DNA from: Russula earlei
Taxonomy: Eukaryota; Basidiomycota; Agaricomycetes; Russulales; Russulaceae
Direction of reading: 5' to 3'
Length of the DNA stretch: 64,000 bases
NCBI GenBank assembly: GCA_025769875.1
Contig: JAGFNK010000173.1
Coordinates: 1-64,000, forward strand
Shown: in pieces, positions 1 through 11,673 of the stretch
Layout: each line of letters starts with the position of its first letter
Numbering within the stretch: position 1 is the first letter of the stretch
The notes under the pieces: generated by a model
Told to the model about the DNA's origin: nothing
What the model saw: only the letters and a program-made list of their open reading frames with translations
The model's database searches: none
Program-made: the position numbers and the translations under genes

Positions 1-705
1 TTTGTCAGGACTCACTGTTGAACTATCCAGTTCAAGAGCGAGGAATAAGCTCAAAGATGAGTTGATAGATGTCCAAGACTGCGTGGGCGAGGAGTAGGGT
101 CCAAAGCAGTAGCAAATACCAGAGTGGTATAGTTACTGGTAAGGTTGAGCAAGTATGCAGGGAAGAAGCCAGAATGTTCACAAGGGGATGGTCCTTAAAG
201 GAGTATCCCAGGATTGGAGAGTGCCGTAAACAAATGGACAGTCTGAGGACTGTCCACTACTTTATTGAGCGCTTATATACTACAAGAGAACTGCTAAATA
301 GGGAACAAGTCATAATCTTGTTATCAAGCACAATAGAGTGATGAGTAAGAAGTCAGAGTACACTTACTGAGCATGCTCAGTCATGCTCAGTAAGCTGCTG
401 AGAAAGAAGGCTTCTCTTGATGAGTAAGAGCCTTTACTGTGCGTGTTCACTGCTTTAGTACACATGCAAAGCACCTGATTCATTTGCTGTTAGTTAGTTT
501 AGGGCCAGTCATTTGAGGACTTGTAGTTTGGTGCAAGGAATAGAGTTGCTTATAAGGCCCCTTATATAGTTCTATTAGGGTCCTTAGAGTCGACCCTAAT
601 ACTTCTATTAAGGTCCTTAGTATTGTTTGATGGTTCATTCTATAGTTATCAGAGTCAGTCTAATAATGCGTTGTAGGGTCTTTAGTATTGTATCAGTGCC
701 TATTG

Positions 706-1194
706 TGTTGAAGCAGATGGGCGCAGGTTATGATAAGAGCGATAAGATCCTTAAGATCTATCAAAAGATATTTCAGTTTGTGTAAGACAAAACTATAAAT
801 CAGTAATACCTATCAAAAGATATCTACAACACATGATTAGATGCGATAGATAAGATAGGAAACAGTAAGTACTCACTTCAGTTTGTGTAAGACAAAACTG
901 AAGTGATCTAGCTAATTGAGTGCCTCTTAAATACACAAAAGCGTCTCTAAGCAAAGTAATCATAACTACCAACTTGTATCATAAAGGATCAGTTGTTAGT
1001 AGCTACCAATTGTCATCAATTAACTTATCATTGTAACATATGCAGGCTGCAGCATCTGAGCTGAGCTGGTCTGGGCTGATCCGACACATGAGCAACATGC
1101 ATGAGCCAAGAGTGCCCGGTCTGTGGGAGCCGACACGTTAACGTGACTGGGCTGTGATTACATCAGACTGCCCAAAGCAGTGGTAATCTCAACA
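706..1194 (-). repeat. Copia copy 1, 3' LTR
   Basis: This 489-bp LTR reads TGTTGAGATTACC on the minus strand and ends GCTTCAACA. It pairs with 4803-5291. In the segment around 1075-1125 the two LTRs differ mostly where one reads CA and the other TG, or where one keeps CG. That is the pattern expected from CpG deamination. Confidence 0.92.
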
Positions 1195-4100
1195 TCCCCC
1201 CGTGATTGATACAGTCAGTCAATGTGAGATAAGATCTGATCCAGTGACACAAAAGACTGGAGTTGCATGTGGGCGTGCAGCAAAGTGGACCATCAGTGCA
1301 TAGATGTCCTGATAAGATAGAGTGCAAATGAATGAAAAGTGGGTGAGTCCAGAGACTGCAAGTCAAAAGACTCCAAAAGGAAGGGTGAACGCGTGTGGAC
1401 ATGTGTAAATGCACAGTTGAGAGACTGCAAGAGAAAGTGTGTGAATGCATGTCAGCATACAGTCAAGAGACTGCAAAGGAAGTGTGTAAACACATCCAGA
1501 TGTGCACATAGAGGAGGCTTCCAATATAACACTGATATTGCCTAGTCTTCATAGGCGTTGCTTCTCTGGAGTGCTTGATCAACTGGGTTTCTGCGTCAGA
1601 ATGGAGTGGAAAGCGGAAGTGGAATGGAAGTCTGCCATCCCGAGGTGAGACCTCCAAGATTACAGGAGCGGAGTGGAATCCGCCATCCTAAAGTGATCCG
1701 AGATGTACCTTGATTGATTGATGTCTGTGTTAGCTGAGCGATCGCATGAAATGCAGATCCTGAGGTATGATGTGATCTCGCCTAGATCTGTCAACTTGTA
1801 GCGTGTAGACAAAGATAGATGTGTGAGGTGAATGCCTGCAGAGGTGGGTGTGGAAACTGTGATAGTTGCCTAAGATAGTAACATCATTGACACAGAGGAC
1901 AGAGGATAATGATGAAATGATAATGCGATCCCCCCATGTCTTGGCGATGACATATCCCCACATGAGAATGCATGTGAGTGAATGCAAGCTACTAAGGACT
2001 CCATGAGAGTGTAAATCCCATGTACGATAGGTCTGTGTAAGACCAGATAAGTGCTTTTGGTGTGATGAAACCTTGCGGTTGCTCCAAATGAATCTAATCT
2101 TCATCACCCAGTGAGCCAAAGATGGACACCAACTGGACATCTTCAGATCTCCCAATCCTATAGTGCGATCAATGCTAATAAAGAGCTGCTAAGACTCAGA
2201 CCTGGCTACTGGTGAGAAGGTTTCATCAACTACAATGCCTCTGACTTGGGTGAACCCCTGTGCAATTAGAAGGCGCGCACGAAATCTCTGAACTGATTTG
2301 CGTGCTTAACACACCCATGCTGATAAGATCTATAAGATCATTGAGATCCCAGGTACCAGTTTATGCAAGCACGCCAATCACATATAGATATGCAACTTGC
2401 CACCCATTGGCAGAACCCGATAAAGTGCCTGCCCGATATGTAGCCTATTGATTGCTTCTGCTGTAGCCAAGCTGTATGTGATAAGCACCCTGTCAGATCT
2501 GTGTGCGCAGTCATTCTGAGATATTTCGGACGTGGACATGAGCAAGACCCAGAATGTCTAAGTGAGAGTGGACGTGGGGAACTGATGGAGTGTCCCAACA
2601 GTGCTGAGTGAGTTTGGCTTGATGTACAGGCTGTGTGCAGTGAGGTGGAATGAGGGGATCTGGCTGCATGATGTGGGGTAAGGTGAAGTGAGTGTGGTGT
2701 GTGGGGAGTCTAATGGGGTTTCCGGAGATGTGCAATCAACCAGTTTGTGTGAATTTGGCATTGAGTATCACTGATCCTGTAAGGACCAAGAATTGTGCAG
2801 GCAGAGCAGTGTTAGTAACATGTCCCCTGAGTAGCAGTATGTATGCACTTGTCATGCGACGATAAGATTATGATGGTCAGGTGTGTGCAGATATGCCCTA
2901 CATCTGGCAGCATTAGTATTTAGCTCCAGGACCCAAGAGTGAGACCAGTGCCATGCAACTGTGAGCACATGTTGTCTCCAAGGGTCTCAGTCCATCTTTT
3001 GGCTCCTCCGTTCTCCTGTGGCGAATCTGGCATTGTCAATCTGTGTGTGATTCTTCACTGATCCAAGAATGATCTGAGCGCATGTTGCCTAATGCCTAGC
3101 ACCTCGAATTGATCTCACGTGCAGCAAATTGGCTAAGGTACCATAGATAATTTGTAGCTGAGGATCCGATCACTATGGGGCAGCCAAGAAAAGAAGTCGC
3201 ATTTGCTAGCTGAGCTTGCTAGCCAAGTGCATACCCCCCTGGACAAGATGACTGATCGTGATCCATAGCGCTAAGTGAGATCCGAGTACCAGAATCACTG
3301 TAGTAGATTAACATGTGGTGGAAACATATGTTCCATGTGCTGATGCAAGATGTGGAATAAAAGGGTACTTCTGTGCACATGTAGAGCTGGAGTTATGAAA
3401 TGAATATGATGAACAGTATATTGTGCTCCAGATTTGTGCAATCTTCCAATCTTTTGATGTGTAAATTTGAACACCCCTCTTGAGTGTATGTGATGCATCC
3501 CTCATTCCAAAGTAGTGCATGCACTGAGTAGTCGCGTGCATCAGCCTTCGGTACATGTATGATGTCTATGAGGGTTAATAGAATATCTCCAACTCCTTCC
3601 AGCTGGCAGAACAGATACCAATCCAGTCCAGATCTGTCTGATAACTGCAAGACCTCCCAGAGTAATGCATCTGGAGGCTGGAGCACAATAAATGAAGTCG
3701 GGAGTCCGGAACAGACTAATGTAATGGGTAGCTCCATGGTCGATCAAGATCTAGCCACCGCAGTAAAGGGAAACCTGAATCTCATCTTCATTGGATGTCC
3801 AACACCTTGGTGATAGTGCAGTAGTGCCCACTATGTATGCGCTGACGTTCCTGTCAGTGCCTGTCACTTTGTCTTTCATTGCCTTCTCCCTCAGATAGTC
3901 TGGACTGTGTGCCCCAGTTTGTTGCAATAATAGCATTGTGTTTCAGACGTAGCATTGTCTATCTTTACTGGAATGTCTGTATTAAGTGAGGGTGGAGAGG
4001 CTGGCCCGACGACCGGGGAAAGGTCCATTGGAGCGCTGGAGGCTAGAATTGTTTGATGCGACAGCCAAGTAGGCATTGGATAATGCTTTAGTGAATATGA

Positions 4101-4785
4101 AAGTGATAAGGAGATTCGATATGAGTATGTCATTGTTTAGGAGAGTGATTCTTGCATCGTTTAATTGTTGCAATTGCGGGAACGCTGGATGTATGTCATC
4201 TAGGAATGTGCCTGTGAGGGCTATGAATGAATATGAATGCTGACATTTGATCCAACGCCACCGTATGCGCATTTGAGTTCCTCCCACTTGAGCTTGCAAG
4301 TAAACAATTTTGATGTCATTTTTCGTTACTGCCAATGTGACCTTTCTGAATGTATATTTGAAGAGCATGTGCATCTAAGGGAGATCTCCCCCAGCATCCC
4401 AAGTGGTATTGCTGGAGAGACTATCATCTGTGATGTGCAACATGTGATAACTATTCATGATTGTGGGTTAATGGCCAGTAAGCAAGATGACCAAGTGAGT
4501 GATTGAGATTTTGGGAGGGAACATAAACATGGTGCAAGGGTGCCGTGAGTAAATGTTAAGTAAATGTGGATTGCCAATCCGGGCTAATGGAGCAGTTGTT
4601 GCTGGATTAATGAAGATAAATCAGTACCCCTGACGCATGATAGATAGTGTGCGCATCAATCCTTTGGCTCCAGGGACCAAGGGAGTTGGATGTCGTCTGA
4701 TTAACAGAGGCTCTTGCATAAGGGAGATATATCGAGGGAGAATGATGAGCTTGTGTGTTGATCTTTGCCTTTGGAATTTAGACAT
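1195..4785 (-). pseudogene. Copia copy 1 gag-pol remnant
   Basis: This is the degenerate coding region of the copia element, read from high to low coordinates. A Gag segment near 3891-4133 ends in a CCHC-type knuckle start (CYYCNKLGHT), with the last Cys lost to a frameshift or substitution. Near 3393-3737 there is a stretch homologous to the protease-to-integrase linker; its copy-2 counterpart carries HQRMGHM, the GAG-pre-integrase motif. Parts of integrase lie near 2950-3120. RT and RNase H homology lies near 1640-2500, recognised because the same segments in copy 2 read DETFSPVAR-like text. No open frame exceeds about 150 codons, so the element cannot encode its own proteins. The neighbouring small frames are chance openings in this remnant. 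Family assignment is firm; exact domain borders are approximate. Confidence 0.8.
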
Positions 4786-4802
4786 GGTCAGGGCCCATAA
4801 CC
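4786..4802 (-). other. Copia copy 1 primer-binding site (half tRNA-iMet)
   Basis: The minus strand reads GGTTATGGGCCCTGACC directly after the 5' LTR. This matches the well-known Drosophila copia site that pairs with the anticodon-side half of initiator methionine tRNA. Confidence 0.85.
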
Positions 4803-5291
4803 TGCTGAAGCAGATGGGCGCAGGTTATGATAAGAGCGATAAGATCCTTAAGATCTATCAAAAGATATTTCAGTTTGTGTAAGACAAAACTATAAATCAG
4901 TAATACCTATCAAAAGATATCTGCAACGCGTGATTAGATGTGATAGATAGGATAGGAAACAGTAAGTACTCACTTCAGTTTGTGTAAGACAAAACTGAAG
5001 CAATCTAGCTAATTGAGTGCCTCTTAAATACACAAAAGCGTCTCTAAGCAAAGTAATCATAACTACCAACTTGTATCATAAAGGATCAGTTGTTAGTAGC
5101 TACCAATTGTCATCAATTAACTTATCATTGTAACATATGCAGGCTGCAGCATCTGAGCTGAGCCAGTCCAGGCTGATCCGATGTGTGAGCGACACGCATG
5201 AGCTGAGAGTGCCTGGTCCGTGGGAGCTGACACGTTAATGCGACTGGGCTGTGATTACATCAGACTGCCCAAAGCAGTGGTAATCTCAACA
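4803..5291 (-). repeat. Copia copy 1, 5' LTR
   Basis: This is the 489-bp partner of 706-1194. The first base pairs at the internal side read TGCTGAAG instead of TGTTGAAG, so the terminus is mutated. The TSD TATTG follows directly at 5292. Confidence 0.9.
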
Positions 5292-5556
5292 TATTGTAGG
5301 GCACTTAGGGTCGTCCTAAAGGGTTCTTAGGGGGGCTATAGTACTGTCCTTTATTGCTAAAAGGGGTTGCCTTTAAGTGGGGCTTGCTGTATGTCTATTG
5401 TGCCAAGAATCGCTCGTGCGACAATGCATGTGCAATATTGTGGACACCTCTACTCACCCCTTTTGTCCATGTGAACAGGGTGACACCATAGAGGCTGGGT
5501 TTCCTCTCATAAGGAAGGGTCCTTCAAGGGCCCTCTCTGGGAAATGGTTCATGACA

Positions 5557-5915
5557 GGTTTAAGGTAAGGCCTCTTCTTCTTTGTAACTGCCTTCAAGCC
5601 TGCCTTGTTAAGGTAGTTTTGAATGGTCTGATTGGAGATAGTGGACTCTTTGATGACCTCCAACCTTCTAGCAACCTGAGGAGCAGTATCTGCTTCTCCA
5701 GAGCTAAGAAGGCATGTGGCAAAGCAGATGTCAAGGTTAGAGAGCTTGGAAGGATGACCTCCAGAGGACTTTGGAAGGTCAGGAAGGTATTTGTGGCAAA
5801 TGTTGGTGATTGAACCAATGCTTCTGTGTGCTGCCTTGGCAATGTTATGAACTGAATGGTTGGCCTGGAGAAGGGAGATGATGTAGTTGACTTCATGAGG
5901 AAGAAGAGACTTCAT
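5557..5915 (-). pseudogene. Tc1-like transposase, N-terminal helix-turn-helix part
   Basis: The frame starts at 5915 and encodes about 120 residues before the LTR-A junction. It resembles the N-terminus of fungal Tc1-type transposases: paired helix-turn-helix DNA-binding modules (HNIAKAAHRSIGSITNI, then VARRLEVIKESTISNQTIQN) followed by LNKAGLKAVTKKKRP, which normally leads into the DDE catalytic core. The core is absent here because solo LTR-A inserted after codon ~120, at KKKRPYLKP. After the junction the frame reads on into LTR sequence and means nothing. The protein would bind the element's terminal inverted repeats for cut-and-paste movement. No catalytic residues are present in the window, so this copy is inactive. 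Confidence 0.82.
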
Positions 5916-6276
5916 GAGGTTGTTGGTGAAGAAGAATCAGCTGTTTTGGCTTATTTGCACATGGTTTGAGTTACTTATAGGTCACATGACCTCCATGTTT
6001 AATTTTTGCCCTCTGGGGAAAGAATATGAATCTCAATCTGAGAAATAATGAATTCACTAACCAAGGCCAAAAACCTGTTCAAATGGGTACACCAGCAAAC
6101 ATACCTTATATCTTTCTAAATAATTATGCTTATGCTGTATAAGATATACCATTACAAAGCTATGATGTAGAGCTTAAAAACAAACCTAGTTACATATTAT
6201 TAGCTGCAGTGGTTCTCTAGATATGGTTAATACAATGAAAGTGTACAAAACATTTGAACAGCTTTTTGGGTCACTG
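5557..6276 (-). mobile_element. Tc1-like DNA transposon, 5' part
   Basis: The right end has TA at 6277-6278 beside an inverted-repeat terminus reading CAGTGACCCAAAAAGC on the minus strand. A transposase start follows at 5915. The element was split by solo LTR-A copy 1 at 5556, so its 3' part lies left of the window. A second copy of the CCAAAAA-CTGTTCAAATG motif lies near 6068 in opposite orientation. The right flank is LTR-F sequence, so this transposon jumped into an LTR-F copy. Confidence 0.78.
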
Positions 6277-6278
6277 TA

Positions 6279-6540
6279 TGAGTTATGCAATGAGTTATAG
6301 GAGTTCATGCTGCTGTTTTGGGTCCCTGGTAGCTAAGTGGCCATGTGGCTGCCATGCGATGATTACCCGATTAGGAAATGAGTGCCTGGTCATGTCATAG
6401 TGCCTTTGCAATAGCAATATCTTGCACCGCAGGAGGAGTAGCCCAAGAAATGGAAGTGTGTTGACAATGCAAAGTGAGAGAGGTTTCTCTTGAGTGAAAT
6501 AGGACAATATATGGCCAGGATCTGGCCTTGGTTTGTAACA
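6279..6540 (-). repeat. LTR-F fragment (right part)
   Basis: This is homologous to the last ~260 bp of the LTRs at 30994-31820 and 54051-54878. It contains TGAGTTATGCAA near its start and ends CTTGGTTTGTAACA. The remainder is cut off by the Tc1-like element inserted at TA 6277. Confidence 0.85.
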
Positions 6541-8027
6541 GCACCGGATTCATGATTGGCATTCAATGGCCACTGGGTGTTCTCTTGGCCTTAACTTGGA
6601 GTGGTCGCCCATGCTGGAGGAGCTTGCAAAGCAAAGGGCATGCAAGTGCAGGGAATGTGAGAGGGTGGGAGAGAAAGAAAAGATTGCCAGGGCAAGCATA
6701 CCATCATCATGGCCATGGGCACATCACTGTCATGGTGGCCAGATCATCACAGTGGCCATGGGCCATGCTCATGATTGTGGCCATCATGAGGTCGCTGTGG
6801 CCATGCCTGAGTTGTCATCATCATCACCACTGCAGTGCCAGAGGAGGAGAGGGGAATGGAGTCCAGTGGGTGGAAGCAGGTTGAGGAGGGGGTTGTCAGG
6901 GACCTGCTTGGAAAACAGGTGATGAAAAGGAGAGGGGTGAGAGGATGAGAGATGCGCATGAAAAAAAAAACAAAATGAAGGATGCACCAGAAACCATGGC
7001 TTGTGGGAAAAGTTGAATAAAATGGGAATAGTCAGTAAAAGCTTGAGGAATGCACAGCTTTGGGAGTGTTGTTGAAGTGGGACCATGGGGAAGGAAGAGT
7101 GGGAAGGACAGCAGGGGAAGGAGGGGAAGAGGAGGAAAGATGGCAGAACAAAAAATGAATGTGCATACAGTAAAACAAAGGACAAAGCATGTGAAAAAAG
7201 TTTTTTATTGCTTAGTAGATTTTAAGGATCCATTTAAGAGAATTCTTCATAAGCAAAAGTGTCCAAATGGAGGCAGCTTAGGGTGGACCCTGACTCTCCA
7301 TTCTCATTTAAATTAGTTGATGTGCATTCATTTTTTGTTCTGCATTCTTCTCTTCTGTTCTCTTCCTTGCTTTCCCTGGCCTTCCCTCTGCTTCTTTCCT
7401 ATGGTCCCATTTCAAGCTTTCCTGCAGGGCCTCATTTTTGTGCATGCATTTTTGTTTTCCTTTTTGTCCTTGCTAGTGCTTCAAAGTCTGGGTAAGTCCA
7501 GTTTTTCCCATGATTTTGGTGTGACTAAGACTGTGACTGGCTCCTGGTTTTCCAAATCTACAAAAAACTGGACCAGAATACACATGACTGGTTACATGTG
7601 GTCATTTGTGGTCAATTGACCCAGTTCAGACTGGTTGAGTCCAGGCACCTCACATCATCATTGCCACAACTTGACCATTCTGCTACTGCCCTCTCTCTCA
7701 TGTTACTGTCACTTTCCACCACCACCCTCATTGCATGCACAATAAGGTAGATCCCTGATGGCTTGGGAATCATGCAGTGCACTACTTTCACATGCTCCCT
7801 CCCTCCAAGCATGCTTGGCAAATTCTGACACATGAATCCATGATGACACACAAATGAGCTTCCCATGTGCACAAAAATCATGTGTTAAGCTGTACTTTTT
7901 TTTCTCTTATCTGGCCGATCCCTAGACTCAAAACCCTGATGGCATGCAATGTGTCTTGTCCCATGACCATGATTTTCACACCTTGAGCCATGTGCTTTCA
8001 TTTTCTTTCATTTTCATGGCTTTCTGA
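6541..8027. other. Unassigned region, no convincing gene
   Basis: About 1.5 kb between an LTR-F end and LTR-B copy 1. It holds GGCCATGGG-type simple repeats (6700-6850), an imperfect inverted repeat (7050-7165 with 7317-7425) and short chance reading frames. I recognise no protein. Small frames around 6528-6960 are arginine/histidine-rich low-complexity readings. Confidence 0.5.
7050..7425. repeat. Imperfect long inverted repeat
   Basis: A segment of about 115 bp at 7050-7165 (GGGACCATGGGGAAGG through GAATGTGCATAC) is repeated in inverted, diverged form at 7317-7425 (GTGCATTCATTTTTTG through ATGGTCCCATTTCAAG), with a ~150-bp spacer. No TSD or known terminus was identified. Confidence 0.6.
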
Positions 8028-8257
8028 TTCATTCTTACAACAATTTCCTTTTATGTTTACTTCTTACTGATTGCTGTGGACTGCTTGCTTCCGTATGTCC
8101 CTCTACCTACTGGTCTCATGATCTCTTATGTCTTGTGATCCCTTCTCTGTTATCATGTGATCCATACACATCCAGGTAACACTGGATTGCTGTTACTTTC
8201 CCTTTGTTTGGTTCTCCTTCCATTTATATTCACTTCTTAGTTTCAACTGTGCAATGC

Positions 8258-8740
8258 TGTCACTGACTGGGGGTGGTGTTGCTGACAAATCTGTCCATGC
8301 ACAAGACATGTGCACTGAGTTGAGCAAGAACAAGAAGTTCTCATGAGATTCAATGATCTTGGTGATGACAATGCTGAGGCAATTGTGTACCGTGGAAGGG
8401 AGAGATAGGCAATAAGTCTTTGCATTTGAATACTTAGAGAAATGGGAGGCTTTTCAAGATGGATGCTTGATTGCTTGCAAGCCTACAAGTCCTGAAGCTG
8501 AAACCAGTGATATTTCACAGGAGAACAAGCTTAGGGCTTGTTCTCCTTAACAGACTCATTTATATACATATAGAATATGGCATCCTCAAGGTAGAAGCAA
8601 GGCAGTCAATCGGGAACATGCTGGAAGGTGCTAGTATACATGAGTCAGGGATAAGAGTCATCAAACATGAGGTAACCATGATTCTGTCCAGGTAGGCTAG
8701 CCCAGTTGCCAGTCCAGTCCGAGGCACTGGTTCTGTGACA
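8258..8740 (-). mobile_element. Solo LTR, family C copy 1
   Basis: This 483-bp LTR reads TGTCACTGACTGGGGG to GGTTCTGTGACA, with the TSD AATGC at 8253-8257 and 8741-8745. It is inserted in LTR-B copy 1. It is the same family as the 5' LTR of gypsy G1 (24307-25403). On the minus strand a TATATAAATG box precedes the start-site palindrome (arms AGAACAAGC and GCTTGTTCT). Confidence 0.92.
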
Positions 8741-9397
8741 AATGCTGCACACTTTACTGTGCAGCACAGTTACTTGGTTCTGACTCATTTGTGGCTTCAT
8801 TTCTTTGACTCCTACTTATGATGACTCCTACTATACTAGTAGCACAGTCAAAGCACAGCAATTGCTGTGCTTCTCCTGTATATATAAGCTCAGTACTTTG
8901 TGACCAAAGCCCTAAGCTTGGTCTCTTGTAGAATCCAACCTACTCTTGTCCAACATATTCACCTGCAAACCACTTCACTCCTAATCCTCAAACCACATCC
9001 ACATCTCCATCTCACCAACTCTTCACACACATTAACTACCATCTACTCTACCTATCCCTTCCTTCCCTAAGAGTCTCTATTCACTCTACTGAGAAGAGCT
9101 CTTCTTCTTCAAACCTCTATCTACTCACTTTCTCTTTGTGTTGCTTAGGGTAACAGAGCTCCTAAGTGCATATAGCTAGTGGAACTGGCCCTAGTCTATC
9201 CCATTACAAACTTACCCTAGCTTCTCAATGGACCAAGTCTGTACTAGGAAGGGTCTACTGGCCATAACCTGTTTAGCATAAAACACTTTCACCACTGCAG
9301 GGATTGTTACTCTTTACAAATGGGAATTGGCCCATTCATTGAACACATCTCTCTTACCAACTCATCTTCATGCTTGAGAACTGACATGGCTAGTTAC

Positions 9398-10299
9398 TGT
9401 CAGGACTCACTGTTGAACAATCCAGTTCAAGAGTGAGATAGGAGCTCAGAGACAAGTCAACTGAGTTCAAGGATGAAGTTGGTGAAGAGCACAGTCCAAA
9501 CAAGTAGCAAGTACCAGAGAGGGACTGGTACTGGCTGTGAGAGGTGGTCACAAAAGGAGAGGGCCAGATTGTACTAGATAGGGCAGTCACAAGGAGTACC
9601 CTCAGTATTGGAGTGCCACAAATCAAATGGACAGTCTGAAGACTGTCCATTACTTTATTGAGTGCTTATATACTACAAGGGCACTGCTAAATAGGGAACA
9701 AGTCATAACCTTGTTATCAAGCACAGTAGATGGATGAGTAAGAAGTTGGGGTGTCCTTAGTGAGCATGCTCAGTCATGCTCAGTAAGCTGCTGAGTAAGG
9801 AGGCCCCTAATGATGAGTAAGGGCTGTTAGTTAGTTTAGGGCTGGTCATTTGGGGACTTGGGGTATTTGTCAGTGGAATAATGTTACCTATAAGTTTATA
9901 TAGTTCTATTAGGGTCCTTAGAGTTGACCCTAATACTTCTATTAAGGTCCTTAGTATTGCCCTATAGTTCATTCTAAGGTTATTAGAGTTAGTCTAATAA
10001 CACATTATAGGCCCTATAGTATCTTTGTTAGTGTCCATTGTAGAGCACTTTGGGTCATCCTAAAGGGTCCTTAGGAAGCCCATAATACTGTCTTATACGG
10101 CTAGAAGGGATGCCACTAAGTAGGGCTTGCTGTATGTTGATTGTGCCTATAATCAATCATATGACAATGCACGTGCAATATAGTGGACACCTCTACTCAC
10201 CCCTTTTGCTCATGTGAACAGGGTGGCATCATAGAGGCTGGGTTTCCTCTAATAGGGAAGTGTCCTTCAAGGGCCCTCTCTGGGAAATGGTTCATGACA
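9398..10299 (-). mobile_element. Solo LTR, family A copy 2
   Basis: This 902-bp LTR runs from TGTCAGGACTC to TTCATGACA, with the TSD GTTAC at 9393-9397 and 10300-10304. It is inserted in the terminal bases of LTR-B copy 1. It defines the full length of family A, because both ends and both TSDs are intact. Confidence 0.95.
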
Positions 10300-10487
10300 G
10301 TTACTGTGACATTCATTCCACTTTGCAGGCTGCATTTTCATGTGTTTGTGTTTGTACCATGCCCACCCACTCATGCACCACAGCCCATGTTTCCCATCAC
10401 CACCATGCCTCCTCCCTCACCACATCTCACCTCATCACCACCTCCACCTGGCACACAATGCATCTTTTCCCATGTGAGTGATCTCAT

Positions 10488-11605
10488 GGGCCACTTGGCC
10501 ACTTTACTCCAGGCTTGTTCACAAACTACATCACATGCTCATTCAGGGAGCCCTGGCTGATCATTGTGACAGACCTGTGTGTGGACCACAAAGTGATCCA
10601 TGAGGTGTCCTATGTCAACATCCCCATCATCACACTTGCAGGTACGCCACTCAGGTATGTCAATGTGGCCATCCTTATGAAAGAACAACAAGTCATGCTA
10701 TGCGATTGGCCTTGTCTAGTGGCTTCTGTGCTTGAGGTGCTCCACCTCTGTGGCACCATCCCCCACACCCCCAATGGCTGGAATGTCATGGTTGACATGT
10801 TTTTCTATCGCAATCCCAAAGAGGTCGAGAAGCAGCAACAGGAGGAGGCACAGGCCAAGGCTGCTGCCACTGGTGAGGGCAATGCCCCACCTGTCACTGA
10901 GTGGGACACCCCTTTGGTGCCAGTTGGTGGTGGCATCAACCCTGTGTTAATGCTCCAAAGTGCCTTAAATAAGATCAATGGTCATGTCTATGAACGTGTC
11001 CTACCAATGCAGATATGCTTGAGTCAAGCAAGCAATACTTGTGGAGGGGAAGGAGTGTTAGATCCTTCTGGAGTATGGCAACAAGATGAGAGGGGCTCTG
11101 CAGATGGGGTAGGAGTCAACTGTTTGGGATTGGCAAACTAAGTCAAGCTTAGGGCTCAACTGTTACAACTGGGGGCCTTATATAACCCTACAGGGATAAG
11201 GTTTGTGCTACTGTAGTACTGGTCGGTGCTATAGAAGCAAAACACGGCTCATAGAAGCGAGGTTGCTTCTATGTAAAACGATCTCGGTGCTGGAAGCATT
11301 AAGTGCTTCCCTAGTAGCAATCTCGGTGTCATAAGTACTTTCCTAATCAAGGAAGCAATGTATGTGGCAGTACAGGAACATCTGGGACAGAAGCAATGCT
11401 ACTCATTGCTTCTTTAGTACATCTTCTGAAAGGTACGATCGACGCGTTCCAAATGCGACATCAACGGACATAAATGGTCAAGATCTGATGCACACATGAT
11501 GCAAACGATGCAGTCCATAGTTCAGGTGTTCCAGCATCTTCCGGACCCCAAACCACTTGGTAACACCCTGCACTTGCAACTCAAGATGGTAAGTAACAGA
11601 TATGA
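10488..11605 (+). pseudogene. 40S ribosomal protein S0 (RPS0/RPSA family) pseudogene
   Basis: The frame from about 10494 (HFTPG, then FTNYIT at 10515) reads the conserved core of the S0/laminin-receptor family. It includes [36 protein letters not shown] and [19 protein letters not shown], then an Ala-rich tail with TEWD. Intact S0 is a structural 40S subunit protein of about 260 to 300 residues. This copy lacks the N-terminal third, and the segment between YVNVAI and VLEVL has lost the usual WW-containing text through small deletions. A solo LTR-E (10945-11565) splits the tail after GGGINP. Beyond it, NPALATQDG leads to GTAAGT, a canonical 5' splice site near 11590. That suggests a duplicated genomic copy rather than a processed one. 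No further exon follows. Confidence 0.85.
10945..11565 (-). mobile_element. Solo LTR, family E copy 1
   Basis: This 621-bp LTR is in reverse orientation, from TGTTAATGCTCC to CACTTGGTAACA, with the TSD CCCTG at 10940-10944 and 11566-11570. It is homologous to the LTRs of chromovirus E (34870-35457 and 42917-43504) but much more diverged. It is inserted in the RPS0 pseudogene. Confidence 0.93.
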
Positions 11606-11637
11606 GTTTGGAAAGGGGCATCTTGCTTATCTACTAC

Positions 11638-11673
11638 TGTCAAGACATGTACTGCTGATCACTAAGGACTCAG
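11638..11673 (-). repeat. LTR-F stub
   Basis: 36 bp identical in pattern to the first bases of LTR-F (TGTCAAGACATGTACTGCTG and onward to GGACTCAG), cut by LTR-A copy 3. The rest of this LTR was not found next to it. Confidence 0.75.

Larger units (their letters stand above)
706..5291 (-). mobile_element. Ty1/copia retrotransposon, copy 1, complete but decayed
   Basis: This is a full-length LTR element in minus orientation. LTRs of 489 bp lie at 4803-5291 (5') and 706-1194 (3'), and the TSD TATTG lies at 701-705 and 5292-5296. The primer-binding site next to the 5' LTR matches the half initiator-Met tRNA site known from Drosophila copia. A polypurine tract (GGGGGGAT on the minus strand, about 1195-1202) precedes the 3' LTR. 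The internal 3.6 kb encodes Gag and Pol fragments broken by many stops and frameshifts. It is the same family as 16652-23149. It is inserted in solo LTR-A copy 1. Confidence 0.93.
3..5556 (-). mobile_element. Solo LTR, family A copy 1, split by a copia element
   Basis: This is an LTR-retrotransposon terminus that begins TGTCAGGACTC and ends GGTTCATGACA. It is interrupted at 706-5291 by a copia element. Without the copia element and one TSD copy it is about 963 bp, and it aligns along its length with the copies at 9398-10299 and 11674-12281. A TATATAAG box on the minus strand near position 278 sets the transcription direction. The arms GGACAGTC and GACTGTCC (236-255) flank the predicted transcription start. 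It sits inside the Tc1-like transposase reading frame. The right flank GGTTT is compatible with the two flanking bases (TT) visible at the left edge, so the 5-bp TSD is only partly seen. No internal region belonging to family A is in the window. Confidence 0.85.
8033..10311 (+). mobile_element. Solo LTR, family B copy 1, with two nested solo LTRs
   Basis: This LTR runs from TCTTACAACAATTTCC (mutated TGTTACAAC) to GTTACTGTGACA, with the TSD TTCAT at 8028-8032 and 10312-10316. It is interrupted by LTR-C (8258-8740) and LTR-A (9398-10299). Removing both gives about 880 bp, collinear in reverse with 28948-29827. A TATATATAAG box near 8879 and the arms GACCAAAGC and GCTTGGTC around the predicted start indicate plus-strand transcription. 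Confidence 0.9.
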
